64,000 nt of DNA from Berberis thunbergii (Eukaryota; Streptophyta; Magnoliopsida; Ranunculales; Berberidaceae): positions 372,001 through 436,000 of the forward strand of contig QNQO01000511.1 in assembly GCA_003290165.1 (NCBI GenBank), in the 5' to 3' direction. Made by a program: the position numbers and the translations under genes. Below, piece after piece: positions 11,621 to 22,775 of this stretch; position 1 is the first letter of the stretch; every line of letters starts with the position of its first letter. The notes under the pieces were generated by a model, which saw nothing but the letters and a program-made list of their open reading frames with translations, was not told the origin of the DNA and ran no database searches.

Positions 11621-14339
11621 GAGTGCTTACATCCGTGATTCAGGATCTTTACAAGGATCATATCCCTTTCGAATATAGAGTCGTCGAAATGGTCCAGTTG
11701 AAAAGTAATATGCGCCTCTAAATAGAAGCCTGCAAGAATCAAAATTAGCTATACAGATGCAGGAATATGAAAAAACATAGAATCATTGATAATACAAGAA
11801 AAACCAAAATTTAAAACATGACCTTCTAAATAAATGATCACCAATCTTTAGACCTTCATCTAGCAAGCCGTGATTCAATCATCAAACAACTTTGATACCG
11901 CTGTCTGCAATTTCCAATGATCTGAGCCTCTGGTTATGTGATCTTCCCAACTGACCTTACTAGGAATCTGTAAGAATTTTAAGGGCCACAAAAAGAGAGG
12001 AGAAAAAAGGGACCCGGGTGTGGGATACATTTAATCCATAATGCCTTATATTTAGCCTATGCCAAGAAGCATAGAGATCGATCATTTCAACTTACTTTTC
12101 TGACTAGGTGTTGTGGAAGGGATTGTCATGCATAAGCTAGCAGTAAGCATTGCAGCTCCCCCATCCCTAGCTATTTATTCATTATTATTTTTCATATTTT
12201 AAATGACATGGGGTATCCTGAAGCTGCTGAAGTGAAGCCCTGGACTGATCCCTATAGTTGCACGACAAAATCCATCGTGCAACAGTTCAAATTTAGGGCT
12301 TTCCCAACTGGGTGACATCCAGATGAGTACAACATAATTGCCTCCATCTACCTATTGAAACTAACATCTCTCATCATCTTTGGTCACATCTTTTGTGCAT
12401 ATATTATTTTCATAGCCGTGTCTTGGAGAATATTTCAAATACAGAAAATTCTGAACATGGTCATGCATGCTATTTTCAAAAAATATAGCACAAATTATCC
12501 TTTCCTATAAGTATACAAAAGCGATGAAATTACAGATCAATGCCCCAATATACATAAAAGTTGGTCATGACAGATTGAGGACATAAATAAAGCAACAAAA
12601 TATTTCAAAAATCTATTGGAAAAAAACAACAACAACATAGTTTCATGTTTATAGGGGTCCAATAAAACCACCAAAGGAAAGTGTCAATGCAGAGCATTTG
12701 ATGGGTGAACGGCATTGATCGTAAGGTGGATCTACAGTCTTGAATCTCCTTCTCCTGAGTCAACCTTACGAGGACGAGAATCGAACCATGTCCATGAAGT
12801 AGATTGTATATGAAGTATATGAGTATATGAGTATCAGAGGTTCTATGCTTCTTTCCATTAGACTATTGTTTCTTGTATGTCCAAAATAAGCGGCAGAATC
12901 ACAACAAAATGTGTTATAAATGAGGATACTTTTAATATCAAAATCTATTGCAAGGCATGGCTCAATCTGCATCTGCAACAAAAGAAAACAGAAAGCATCT
13001 CAGTGCCAACTTGGCAACCATTTAATAAGATTTATAAATATTGAGAACATGTTTCACTTTAGGGAAATTCATTTCTGCAAACTGAGGCAATGAAATTAAG
13101 CAACTGAAGAAAAACCAACTTTGTATCTGTACCAACTGAAGAAAATAATAAGCAATGAAATTGCTTCACTGAATGCAGTTAGTATATTAATCCATATAGA
13201 GAAAAGATGTTGAAAAACCAACTTTGCTTTGGGATAGGATCGCACTTGACAGGAATGTGATGTATTTGTGTAAAATATGTTATTAATAACGAGACAAATG
13301 ATGAAAATCTTGATGATAGTAAATTTGATGACAGGGTCTCTGGATTCCCTTTTCCCCCCCATATGAATTGTACACTGTATTAGACATTTACAAGGTTCTA
13401 TACCTTTGTAGAATATTGTTTCAAATGTTTGAGATATTAATTTGCTTCAAGAAACTGATTTCAGGACATGAAGTGTGTGTTTAGTGCCTAAGTCAGGTGA
13501 ATGTTTTGGCTCTTGGAGGCCATTTGTATAGTTTCCAAAATTTTACCATTTCTCAAAAAGGTAGCCATACCTCCTCACTTGTATGAACCCAAAATTTTAG
13601 ATTGGATAAGTGTTAGCTTTGGATGATAATTTCAACACACACTAAGCTATTGTAATTTAATCAACCACCCCCTCAGACAGAGATGTATAGCATACAAGTA
13701 TACAACTAATCTGGACCAAGTAGCTACTCTCAGCATAGCCAGTAATAATAGTTTTTTTTTTTTTGTCAATACTCATCTGTTGTGCTATTGAGTTAATGGG
13801 TATTTTTTATTAGGCAATCAAGGAGGTGAAAAAGTTAGGCTTCGCTCAGCAATCCAAGAAGAATCTACTAAAATCAGAAGCTGCTATCAAATTCCATGCT
13901 CATCATTGATGTGAAGCTGACATACACTTAATCTCTGAGCTATAGTTGAGTTAGAGCTAAATAACAAAAGAGTGTCTCCACAGATATGCTTTCTCATAGG
14001 TAGTTGAAACCACCTCAGTCTCTCACAGTTCTTGACAAGAGGGTATTTACTGGTACAAACAATTAAGATTAGGCCTTATCTAATGTACTAGGGTGCAAGC
14101 AGTGCACATGATAGGATATTTTTAAAAATTACATGACACGAATTATAAGTGCCTTGGAGTTTGTTCTATTGGATTTCTGTATAAATTAGTAGTAGCTTAA
14201 GAATTCCTTCAGTTCCTCCAAGTGTCTCAATGGCGTGAGAGGTTGAGGAAGGATAACCAGGATAGTGAATTACAAAGGCCTCCTTTTCTGGTATAACCCC
14301 TGAAATAGTCCCATCTTTTATCAGTCCCATATCTGTCAC

Positions 14340-16090
14340 CACTGTAGACAACTATTAATCCCCAAAGAACTGTTAACAGCAAACAAAGTTCACCCACAAT
14401 AAGGACTTTTTTACTTTATTAAAAAAAATTCAAAATATGTGAATATCCTTTGCATAATTCCAGATCTTAAAACACAAAAAAAAATTCTAAATTTAGGGAA
14501 ACAAACAAGGGAATAGTAAGGAAGCACAGACTCTTCATAAAACTTGTCGTATCCGTGTCCGACATGCGTTGGACACATGGTCAACGTGTCAGCAGGTATC
14601 AGACACATGGTCAGTGTAGTCAACGTGTCGGACACACCTTCGACATACCCAAAACTTGGTTACAACATAATAAAGACTTGACAACCAACTTTATTTAATT
14701 TGTTACTTTTAGGTGGGCACATATAACCACCTAAGTTAAAGATTGTTTAACCATCTAAAGTGAAAAACTTTCAACTGTGATGCATGATAAAAAAAGGGCG
14801 ATGAAGCATATATGTAGTCTATACTTCTTCTCTCATTTGCTTCTTATCTCCTCCACTTCTTCTCTACTCCATTTTTTTTTTTGCGACAGAGTATCTTTTT
14901 CTCCACTTTTAACATCTTCTTCTCTATTGTTTTTTCTTCATGTTTTTTCTTTTCCAACACAATTTGTACTACATTTTCATCTTCATACTTTTTATTCTTT
15001 TTACTTAAATTCTTTCTTTATTAAATTATTGTTTATGTTCATATGACTTATACAAAAAAAAGGTATGACGTGTCGCCATGTTTCCGAGTCCTAGTTTTTG
15101 AAAAATTGCCGAGTTGGTGTGTCGTGTCCGTGTCTGTGCATCCTCAAGGAATACCAAAATCTAATGAGAACCCATTGCATATTGCACTATCTTAGTTTAG
15201 AATCACAGAAAAAAACAATCTCATGTACGATGTAAGCTCCATAGGGTGAAAAGGAAATAAAAATTTGCCATTTTTATGGTTACAATGTTTATCATAAGGC
15301 TTTGCCTCCTCATAGTTCCAAACTTGAAACTTCACCCTTTTAGAACGCCACAGTTTTCCACAAATTCAAGGTTCCTATTGTATGTTTACAACATTTTCCT
15401 TTGAAAAAAGAGTATCTTTTGGCAAAGGGTACCAAGAAATAGAATTCATCAAATTCATTATGCTGGACACCAACTAAGATATAGTTCAAGCTATCACTTG
15501 ATTTACCCCAACAACAATGAACAAAGGTAACAATAAATCACCCTTCTAAATCGTTAAAATCAACAAAATTCCATATTGAGCCTAACAAAGTATTGGGTTT
15601 ATCTACATCAACTCACTGAGAAATATATAAAACCCACTTACAAACCCAAAAAACTCCCATATCTCATGAAAAACAGAAACCCAAAACAGTTCATTTAAAA
15701 ATCCCAAACCTCAGTTAGGCGTTTCTTCAAATACTTGCACGACATCCAATTAATAGTAGCAAATATATGATGTATGGGTTGAGTTCATTACCTCACAACA
15801 ACTGTAAGTCCAGTAAAAATCAAACTACCCCAACAATACGCAACCAAAAATGATTATAAAAAACTTGAAATTGAATACAAAGTTTTTTGCCAGTAAGTGG
15901 AACACATGCAACACATGTAAGTTGGGGTGAGTCTGGTGAGTTTTGGGTAAAAAGAGAGAGAGACTAGAAGGTGAGATATGCGTGCATACATACGTAAAGT
16001 ACCTGACTGATGTGAGGAAGGCGAGGTTGAAGACGACGTCGATGGGAGGGGAAGATCATAGTAGGTGAGACCAAGCGGCATCAAGTTCGC
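14340..16090. repeat. Intergenic region with two GTGTCCGTGTCGGACAC-type blocks
   Basis: No gene is recognised. Around 14545-14650 there are repeated CGTGTCCGACATG / ACACATGGTCAACGTGTC words. Around 15065-15150 similar words occur in the opposite orientation (GTGTCGTGTCCGTGTCTGTG). This suggests an old element of about 600 bp with related ends, but the boundaries cannot be fixed. A similar word set lies in the V-ATPase intron near 3440-3530. Confidence 0.35.
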
Positions 16091-16091
16091 A

Positions 16092-16583
16092 TGACGCAGT
16101 CTGCCAAACAGACCCATATTACTACAACCTACTATGCCCACACGTCTCACAACTTATCAAGGCAAATATCTCGGGGATCAGCTTCGGACAGGCAAGCCAA
16201 CAACACATTGTTTCCAACTAGGAGGCAAATACCAGAGTATACATCGTACATGAAAACTTTCAATTATGGACAACACTCTAATTGGGAACTATCTCCCGCG
16301 TATCTAGGAGCACGGATCTAACATGGAATCCTCCATCCTCAAGAGGACTTCTAATTAGAGAATGATTTCCAAGAAGATTTCCTTCTTTAAAACTATGCCA
16401 CCGATGTCCTGGTTGAACCAGAAGCCCAACACTATAAAAAAGATATGAGATTGGTGAACAATTAAGCCTTCATCAAATCCTTATTTGACTTTAGCATCGG
16501 AGTGCTATCGGCCACCACAACAGTGATCTGTGGCTCACGTGTGTTCCTTGTGTAGGTCAACAGGTCTAGGTTAATCGACTGCA
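16092..16583 (+). repeat. Putative 5' LTR of the gypsy element
   Basis: The block would start TGACGCAG and end GACTGCA, with a TATA-like CACTATAAAAAAG near 16430. It directly precedes TCAGTTTGGCGCC once the TRIM and one copy of its duplication are removed. The right end is well placed by the PBS. The left end is a guess because no partner LTR is available. Confidence 0.5.
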
Positions 16584-17199
16584 TCAGTGTAATACCCTTG
16601 TGTGGGCGGATCTGAGAGGGAGTGTGTGGGATAAGCCCAAGAGCTCATGGATCCCAAGAGGTTTCTACAAAGGGGAGATTATAATCCTACATCGCCTGAG
16701 CACGGGAGGGTGATGTACTATATATGTACGAGTTTGGATCTATAAAGTACTATGTGTTTTAAAACCGTACGGGCCTTGGGCCCAAAGCGGACAATATAAT
16801 ACTTTGTGGATCGGGTCGTGACAGAATGGTATCAGAGCCTGACCCATTCGGAAGTGTGCCAACGAGGACATTGGGGTCCCAAGGGGGTGGACTGTGATAC
16901 CCATGTGTGGGCGGACCTGAAGGGGAGGGTGCGAGAGAAGTTCAAGAGCCCATGGATCCCAATAGGTTTCTACAAATATGAGATTATAGTCCCACATCAC
17001 ATGGGCAGTGTTCTAAAAAGCAGCCTGGGCGGCCGCCTTGGCTCTAGTAGGTAGAGAAACGCCTATACTAGTTGCTGGGCGGAGGGAAAAATCGGCCAAG
17101 GCGCCTAGGCGGGCTGGGCTTTTTTATTTTTTCGCTGGTTGCAAATAAGTGAATAACCAACCAATCGACCATTATTTCCCAATTACCATCGAAATTTTA

Positions 17200-17780
17200 G
17201 GTTTTGCAAACAAAACAGAGAGAAGAAAATGGGAAGAAGGAGAAGGGGAAGACGAAGAAGAGGAACCAATCGACCATTTCGGTTTCCCATCGAAATGTTT
17301 TTGCTTCTCTGCTGCAAGCCTGCAAGCGAAGCATTTCGCTCCACTTTTGGTAGGTAATAACAGTTTGTTTTCCATTTAATTTTGTTCTTTGCACTTTAGT
17401 AACAACAATAATTTTTATTTTCAATATCTAATCAATATTCTCCCTTTTTGGACACTGAATTTTTTCAGAAACTTCATATGAACCTCGAAATTATTTTTTA
17501 GGTTTTGCAAACAAAACAGAGAGAAAAGAAAAGGGGAAGAAGGAGAAGAAGAAGAAGGGGAAGAGGAACCAATCGACCATTTCGGTTTCCCATCGAAATT
17601 TTTTTGCTTCTCTGCTGCAAGCGAAGCATTTCGCTCCAATTTTGGTAGGTAATAACAGTTTGTTTTCCATTTAATTTTGTTCTTTGCACTTTAGTAACAA
17701 CAATAATTTTTATTTTCAATTTCTAATCAGTAATCACCCTTCTTGGACACTGAATTTTTTCAGAAACTTCATATGAACCT
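17200..17780 (+). repeat. Direct tandem duplication inside the hAT 5' region
   Basis: 17200-17485 and 17501-17780 are near-identical copies of about 285 bp. They start GGTTTTGCAAACAAAACAGA and end AACTTCATATGAACCT, separated by 15 bp. Each contains a GA-rich block of different length, consistent with slippage. The block has no recognised product and is probably untranslated leader or intron of the transposase gene. Confidence 0.85.
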
Positions 17781-18569
17781 GTCACGAGTGTGGTAAGTTG
17801 GGTATAGAGATTAGAGAGGGTCTTTACAATTTACATATTAGTGTTAGAGTTGTGAATGACCTTGTTTATGTTGGAATCCATTACCCCAGAGTTGAAGAAG
17901 ATGAGGATAGGAAAAGACTGCAAATAAGGCAAGAGTCTTGAAATTTCAAATTTCCTGACCATTGAATCATTGATCACATATTTATTAATTATTATGATAA
18001 AATGGTATTGACATGCAATATTACATTGTGCTAGTGGATAACCATATGAAAAAATATAGATGATGTGTACCTCCCCCTCAAGCTAGTGCATACAAATCAA
18101 ACACGCCTAGCCTATCACAGATTCACAAATGATTTGAGAAACATTGCGAGCTAATGGCTCAACCAAAATGTCACCGACCTGGCTAATATAGAGTGATTAT
18201 GAGAGTGAACATTGTTTATGCAATTATGCATCACTATGTCTCAAATAGTAATCAAGCTTTATATACTGTCCTCTCATGGAATACAAGATTGGTAGCAACA
18301 CATATTGGCAATACATGAGGTGGATTGGGTAATAATCGTAATATTGGTCCAACAAAGGATCACTCTTCTTTTTCTAGGCTTCTTAGTTCTAGGCTTCTAT
18401 CTATGTGTTTACAAACAGAGGATTTGGCAAAGAAATGGTAAGAACTTGAATGATCTAAAATAAAGGAAAAAATAACTATTTCCTTGGATCAAAGAGTGAT
18501 CTTTTGTTGATTAATATTTGACATATTATTTGTTTTCCAATAATCAATATTATTTATTTTGTTAATGGC
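17781..18569. other. hAT 5' spacer without a recognised gene
   Basis: AT-rich sequence between the duplication and the transposase start. The stretch near 18070-18180 (CTCCCCCTCAAGCTAGTGC and following) has the style of a copia-related remnant, but I could not assign it. Confidence 0.3.
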
Positions 18570-20848
18570 TTGTTTAGGTACAATTCCTGTGTAATGTCAT
18601 CTTCTGCAGCATCTAATAGAATGTCAGAAGTAGAGAGTTCTTCTTTGAAGTGTGGCTCAAATGATGTAGGATGGGAGTATGTGACATTAGCAGATCCGAA
18701 CAACTTAGATAAGTTGAAGTGTAAGTTGTGTGGGAAAATATATAGTGGTGGAATATATAGAATGAAGCTACACGTGGCCAACATACCAGGAAGTGTAGCC
18801 AAGTGCACGAAGTCTTCGGATGATGATAAAGCCATATGTAAAGCCGCTATAGAAGCAGCAAAAAATAAGAAGAAACAAATTAAAAAAATGAAAAGGAAGC
18901 AAGGGAAGAAGTTCAACTTAAAAAAATTACAGAAGGAGATGAAGAAGAAGTTGAAGTTACAGAGTCAAGAAATAGACCACTTTTACTTGGGCTTATGGAT
19001 AAGTTTGCATCTTCCATCAATCCCGATTATTCAATGGAAGGAAGCAAGAAGTTGCGACAGCAAAATATTAATGATGCACTTTGGAAGGAAAGAACACATC
19101 AAATGCATCAATGGTTGGCTCGATGGGTGTATGAAGCCGGTATTCCTTTTCATGCTATAGATAATGATAGCTTTCAAAAATTCATGGAAGCGGTTGGTCA
19201 ATTTGGGCCAGGTTGTCAACCTCCGAGCCAATATCTATTAAGGGAGCCATTATTGAAGGAAGAGGTTGAGAGAACTAAAAAAGAACTTGAGAAGCAAGAA
19301 GAAGAGTGGGCAAAGAATGGTTGCTCAATTATGACCGATGCTTGGACTGAGCGAAAAAGAAGAAGCATTATGAATTTATGTGTTAATTGCAAGGAAGGCA
19401 CAACTTTCCTTTCTTCTAAGGAAGACTCCGAGGAAGCACACACCGGGTCCTATATATTTGAATATGTTGACAAGTGTATTGAAGAAATTGGGCCACAAAA
19501 TGTAATTCAAGTGGTGACGGACAATGCTTCTAACAATATGGCAGCAGCGGGGATGTTGAAATTGAAGAGGCCAAACATATTTTGGACTTCATGTGCGACT
19601 CACACATTGAATCTCATGCTTCAAGGAATTGGTAACCAACCTAGGTTCAAAGGAGTCATTGAGAAGGCAAAGGCATGTACTATCTTCATTTATGGACATC
19701 ATAAGACCTTGGCATTAATGAGAAAGTATACAAAAAAAGAGACATAGTGAGACCGGGGGTCACTAGATTTGCAACTTCTTTCCTCACTTTGCAAAGCTTG
19801 ATGGAAAAGAAAAATGAGTTGAGGTCTATGGTTGCTAGTGATGCATGGGTTCAATGCAAACACTCTAAGAGTACAAAAGGGAAGGTGGCATATTCCACCA
19901 TTTTGAGTTTGAGTTTTTGGAATGGGGTGTCATTTTGCTTGAAAGTGTTAGCTCCTTTAGTTAAGGCGCTTAGCCTTGTTGATGGGGATAGGAAGCCATC
20001 AATGGCCTTTTTATATGGAGAACTACTAGAAGCAAGGAAAGAGATTAAAGAAGCATTCAAAAATCAAGAGGCTAACTATCGTCCAATCACAGATATCATT
20101 GATACAAAAGCTCGTGATCGGCTTGATAGTCCGTTACATTTGGCAGGCTACCTCTTGAATCCATATTATTTCTACAAAGATGAAAGAATACAATATGATG
20201 AAACTATAATGGATGGGATTCTTACTTGTATTGAGACATTGTACCCCGATGACTTTGATGCACAAAATGAAGTGACGAATATAGAGTTGTTGAAATATAA
20301 GAAAAAAAGGGTGTCTTTGGAAGAGCTTTGGCCGAGAGGGGATGCGTTACGAATGATGACAATTATGATCCGGGTATGTATGAATAATTGAACATTCACA
20401 ATTAATTTGTTTTTTAACTTATTTACTACTAATTACTATTTAATGTTTTTATTACTAATGTAACAAATGTTATGTTTTTTTTCCTTATTCAGTTGGATGG
20501 TATTTAAACTATGGAAATGGTGTGCCGAAATTGCAAAGAATGGCTATAAGGATTTTCTCATTGACTACAAGTTCTTCCGAGTGTGAGAGAACTTGGAGCA
20601 CTTTTGAGGGGGTACATACAAAGAAAAGGAATGGACTAGATGCAACAAGGTTGAATAACTTAGTCATGTCCAATTCAATGCCAAGATTATAAACAAGAAC
20701 AAAAGGGAGAGGGAGAAGGGAGTAGATGTACTACTTGCTAGTGAAGCTAGTTAGGCACAAGGATGGATTGTTGATGGTGGCGATGAAGAAGTTGTCCCAT
20801 TGAAAATAGTTGTAGAGGTATCGGAGGCGGATAGTATTCTAGAGCCTA

Positions 20849-20898
<50 letters not shown>

Positions 20899-21012
20899 GT
20901 ATCTGATGAGGACACTGAAGGGGAAGGAGAAGGGGAGGAGGATGTTGAGTTTGAGTCTGACACGGAGAGAGTTGTTGAAATGGAAGGATATGAAGAAGAG
21001 GTAGAGGCCTAG
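18570..21012 (+). pseudogene. hAT transposase, multiply frameshifted
   Basis: The BED-type zinc finger (CKLCGK ... HVANIPG ... C, about 18718-18806) lies in the first open stretch (18570 to about 18975). Frame then changes to 18995-19747, which has the DUF659-like core (IMTDAWTERKRRSIMN; VVTDNASNNMAA; FWTSCATHTLNLML). At an A7 run near 19731 the frame shifts again to 19747-20391 (RPGVTRFATSFLTL; LHLAGYLLNPYYF). The C-terminal dimerisation part follows a likely intron (exon from 20493): LQRMAIRIFSLTTSSSECER. Another frameshift near 20670, a TAG near 20752 and an acidic tail (20800-21012) follow. Proteins of this family bind the terminal repeats and cut and paste the element; this copy cannot make one. 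Confidence 0.92.
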
Positions 21013-21109
21013 CATTTCAAGTATGTTTTTTTTCCTCTATGCTGTCATTTAAAAAAAAAATTCCATCTACTTTTGGTTAACAATAGGATAAGTATAAGAA
21101 AGCTTTTGT

Positions 21110-21770
21110 GTAATATGCTGCCTGTAATGAAACAATATGCTGCCTATAATGCTGCCTGTGATAAGAAAGCTTGTAATGCTTGTAATTAGTTGTAATGCTG
21201 CCTGTAAACTAAAAATACACAACCTCACTTATTAATGTGTATATCTGTGAATACAATGTTAGAGCACTGTTAGTCAGCCTTGGTCATATTTTAGCAAGAC
21301 CAAAATACATGAATGGTTGAGAACTTGAGATGAATACCACATTAGTTGGCCTTAGTTATTTGATCCAAAACTAGGGTCTGCATGTACACCTTGAGATGGA
21401 TGGTTAACAAATTCGTTTTGCAAAATAAGGGAAGATGGATGGTTAACAAATTTGTCCATTATTTGTTTTGCAGGTTGTTATTCTTCCATCTAATGCCTGG
21501 CCCTGTAATGCTGATTGCTGCCTGTGATGCTTCCATCTAATGCTGCCTGTATACTTTTGGTTAACAATATGCTGCCTGTAATTAAAAAATCAGACATATG
21601 ATGTGTATAGGGTGAATGTGTATAAATTAAAAAAAAATATATATATGCTGATTTCTTTTTGTATAGGGTGACATGCTGCCTGTAATCCAAGTTGTTGCCT
21701 ATATACACTATACAGATATGCTGATTTTTTAAGTATATGCTGCCTGTAATGCTTCCATTTATCCCTTCTA
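21110..21770 (+). repeat. Dispersed TGCTGCCTGTAATG motif cluster in the hAT 3' part
   Basis: The 12-14 bp word (A)TGCTGCCTGTAAT and close variants recur about ten times with irregular spacing, together with CTTCCATCTAATG and TATGCTGATTTTTTAAGTA words. This may be a subterminal transposase-binding repeat array or replication slippage. No coding content. Confidence 0.6.
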
Positions 21771-21987
21771 GTTCTAGGCTAGCTATGCTGATTTTTTAAG
21801 TAGTTTTGAATGGAAATAATTAATGTTTCTGCTGATGAAGGAATAATCAATCTTAGTGTTGATCCTGGTCTTTTTTAGTTTCCTTTCAAATTTTTTTTGT
21901 TTTTTTGACAAAGTGAGTTTTGTCAGTATGGTAGAAACTTTTATTGGATACTTGTCCTAAAAAGTTGCATTTTCTTTGTGCATTCAG

Positions 21988-22205
21988 GTTGAAACTGTTG
22001 CCCAGTTTGGTGTTGTCTTTCTTCTTTTCGCTTTGGGTCTTGAGTTCTCTTTGATTAAAGTACGTTTTATTCAATGAGATATGTGTTGTTTGTTGCTTAT
22101 ATTTTGGAGTTTATTCAAGCAGATATTCCAACTTAAGTCACTCATGCAGTTAAAAATTGTGGCTCCTGTTACTGTTCTTGGGGAGCTAATGCTTATGTAC
22201 AACAA
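21988..22205 (+). pseudogene. Captured K+ efflux antiporter (KEA4/5/6-like) exon fragments
   Basis: 21988-22059 reads VETVAQFGVVFLLFALGL then EFSLIK, flanked by a splice acceptor (TTCAG) and a donor (GTACGT). From 22150, after another acceptor (TGCAG), it reads LKIVAPVTVLGELML. These are consecutive pieces of the transmembrane cation/proton exchanger domain of plant KEA antiporters, with an intron between them. They lie between the transposase gene and the right hAT terminus, so they move with the element. Only about 40 residues are recognisable and no full product can be made. Confidence 0.75.
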
Positions 22206-22705
22206 TTGCCATGGTAAAATGCCAAGAGACTGTTTCTTTGTCAAGTAGCTCCTATTTCAGGCCGCTTTTTAGAACATTGGTTGGTACCATCAACTCATCA
22301 AGTATGTAATTCTTTTTTTCTCTCTAATCTCTATGAAACTCTATGTTATGCAACTTATGCTATTATAAATTTTAATGTAAGCTTAATTTTTCATGTTTAT
22401 AAATTTTCATATGTATTCTGGCATTAAATTGGAAGTAATTGATAAAATATTAATGTATTATGCTAAATTTTTGTAAATTATGAAAATTATAATATAAAAT
22501 CTAAAACCGCCTAGGCGCTAGGCACCTGCTGGCCGCCCGCCCACCGCCTAGCGATTTTTAGAACACTGTGCATGGGTGCAGAAGGGCGATGTACTATATA
22601 TGTACGAGTTTGGATTTACAAAGTACTACGCATTTTAAAGTCATGCGACCTTGGGCCCAAAGCCGAAAATATAGTACTTTGTGGATTGGGTCGTGACAAT
22701 CAGTT

Positions 22706-22722
22706 TGGCGCCGTTCGTGGGA
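22706..22722 (+). other. Primer-binding site of the gypsy element
   Basis: TGGCGCCGTTCGTGGGA matches the usual plant gypsy PBS style (TGGCGCCGTCTGTGGGA). It marks the start of the internal region after the TRIM duplication ATCAG. Confidence 0.85.
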
Positions 22723-22775
22723 CGACGGAGTTCCTAGTAAAACACTAACATCATCTTTATTCAGAGTTCAAGAAG

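Larger units (their letters stand above)
10708..14330 (-). pseudogene. TFIIIC subunit 5 (GTF3C5/tau95-like) gene relic
   Basis: Minus-strand fragments match plant general transcription factor IIIC subunit 5, which takes part in Pol III promoter recognition. A, 14196-14330: N terminus MGLIKDGTISGV to GGTEGILK. B, 12930-12972: QIEPCLAIDFDIK. C, 11823-11967: SWEDHITRGSDHW to KLFDD, then HGLLDEGLKIGDHLFR in another frame. D, 11631-11729: LLFRGAYYFSTGPFRR to GYDPCKDPESR. E, 10880-11000: PMWKDICAFQVFPCKSQ to QQEISKPLEQTT. The C-D junction keeps phase and GT-AG sites. Fragment C has an in-frame TGA plus a frame change, fragment A lacks a GT donor, the exons expected between A and B were not found, and a SINE splits the end of fragment E. 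The product is therefore very likely non-functional. It could be a decayed duplicate of an intact copy elsewhere. Confidence 0.8.
17006..22568 (+). mobile_element. hAT DNA transposon with captured host-gene fragment
   Basis: 5563 bp. Terminal inverted repeats begin CAGTGTTCTAAAAA on the left, and the right end TTTTTAGAACACTG is its exact complement. GC-rich subterminal words (GCGCCTAGGCGG type) occur near both ends. The 8-bp flanks CACATGGG (16998-17005) and TGCATGGG (22569-22576) agree at 6 of 8 positions, fitting a hAT target duplication with two changes. It holds a broken transposase gene, a tandem duplication in the 5' part, a short-motif repeat region, and pieces of a K+ efflux antiporter gene. 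Confidence 0.92.
16588..22698 (+). mobile_element. TRIM retrotransposon, second LTR split by a hAT element
   Basis: LTR1 is 16588-16823 (236 bp, TGTAATACCC to GGTCGTGACA). The internal part is only 69 bp (16824-16892): a Met-tRNA-type PBS TGGTATCAGAGC at 16828-16839 and a purine tract AAGGGGGTGGAC at 16881-16892. LTR2 is 16893-17005 plus 22577-22698 around the hAT insertion. The target duplication ATCAG is perfect at 16583-16587 and 22699-22703. It lies exactly at the gypsy LTR/PBS junction. No coding capacity, as expected for TRIMs. Confidence 0.9.

Noticed and set aside
13814..13910. Exon-like stretch IKEVKKLGFAQQSKKNLLKS after a TTAG acceptor
   Set aside because: No recognised family and no partner exons on the plus strand; too short to call.
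15854..16150. First exon of the TFIIIC-5 relic on the minus strand
   Set aside because: The family start MGLIKDG is at 14330, and this frame shows no similarity; at most a 5' UTR.
16828..16839. tRNA fragment TGGTATCAGAGC (also at 50138)
   Set aside because: Complementary to initiator Met tRNA and placed right after an LTR: primer-binding sites.
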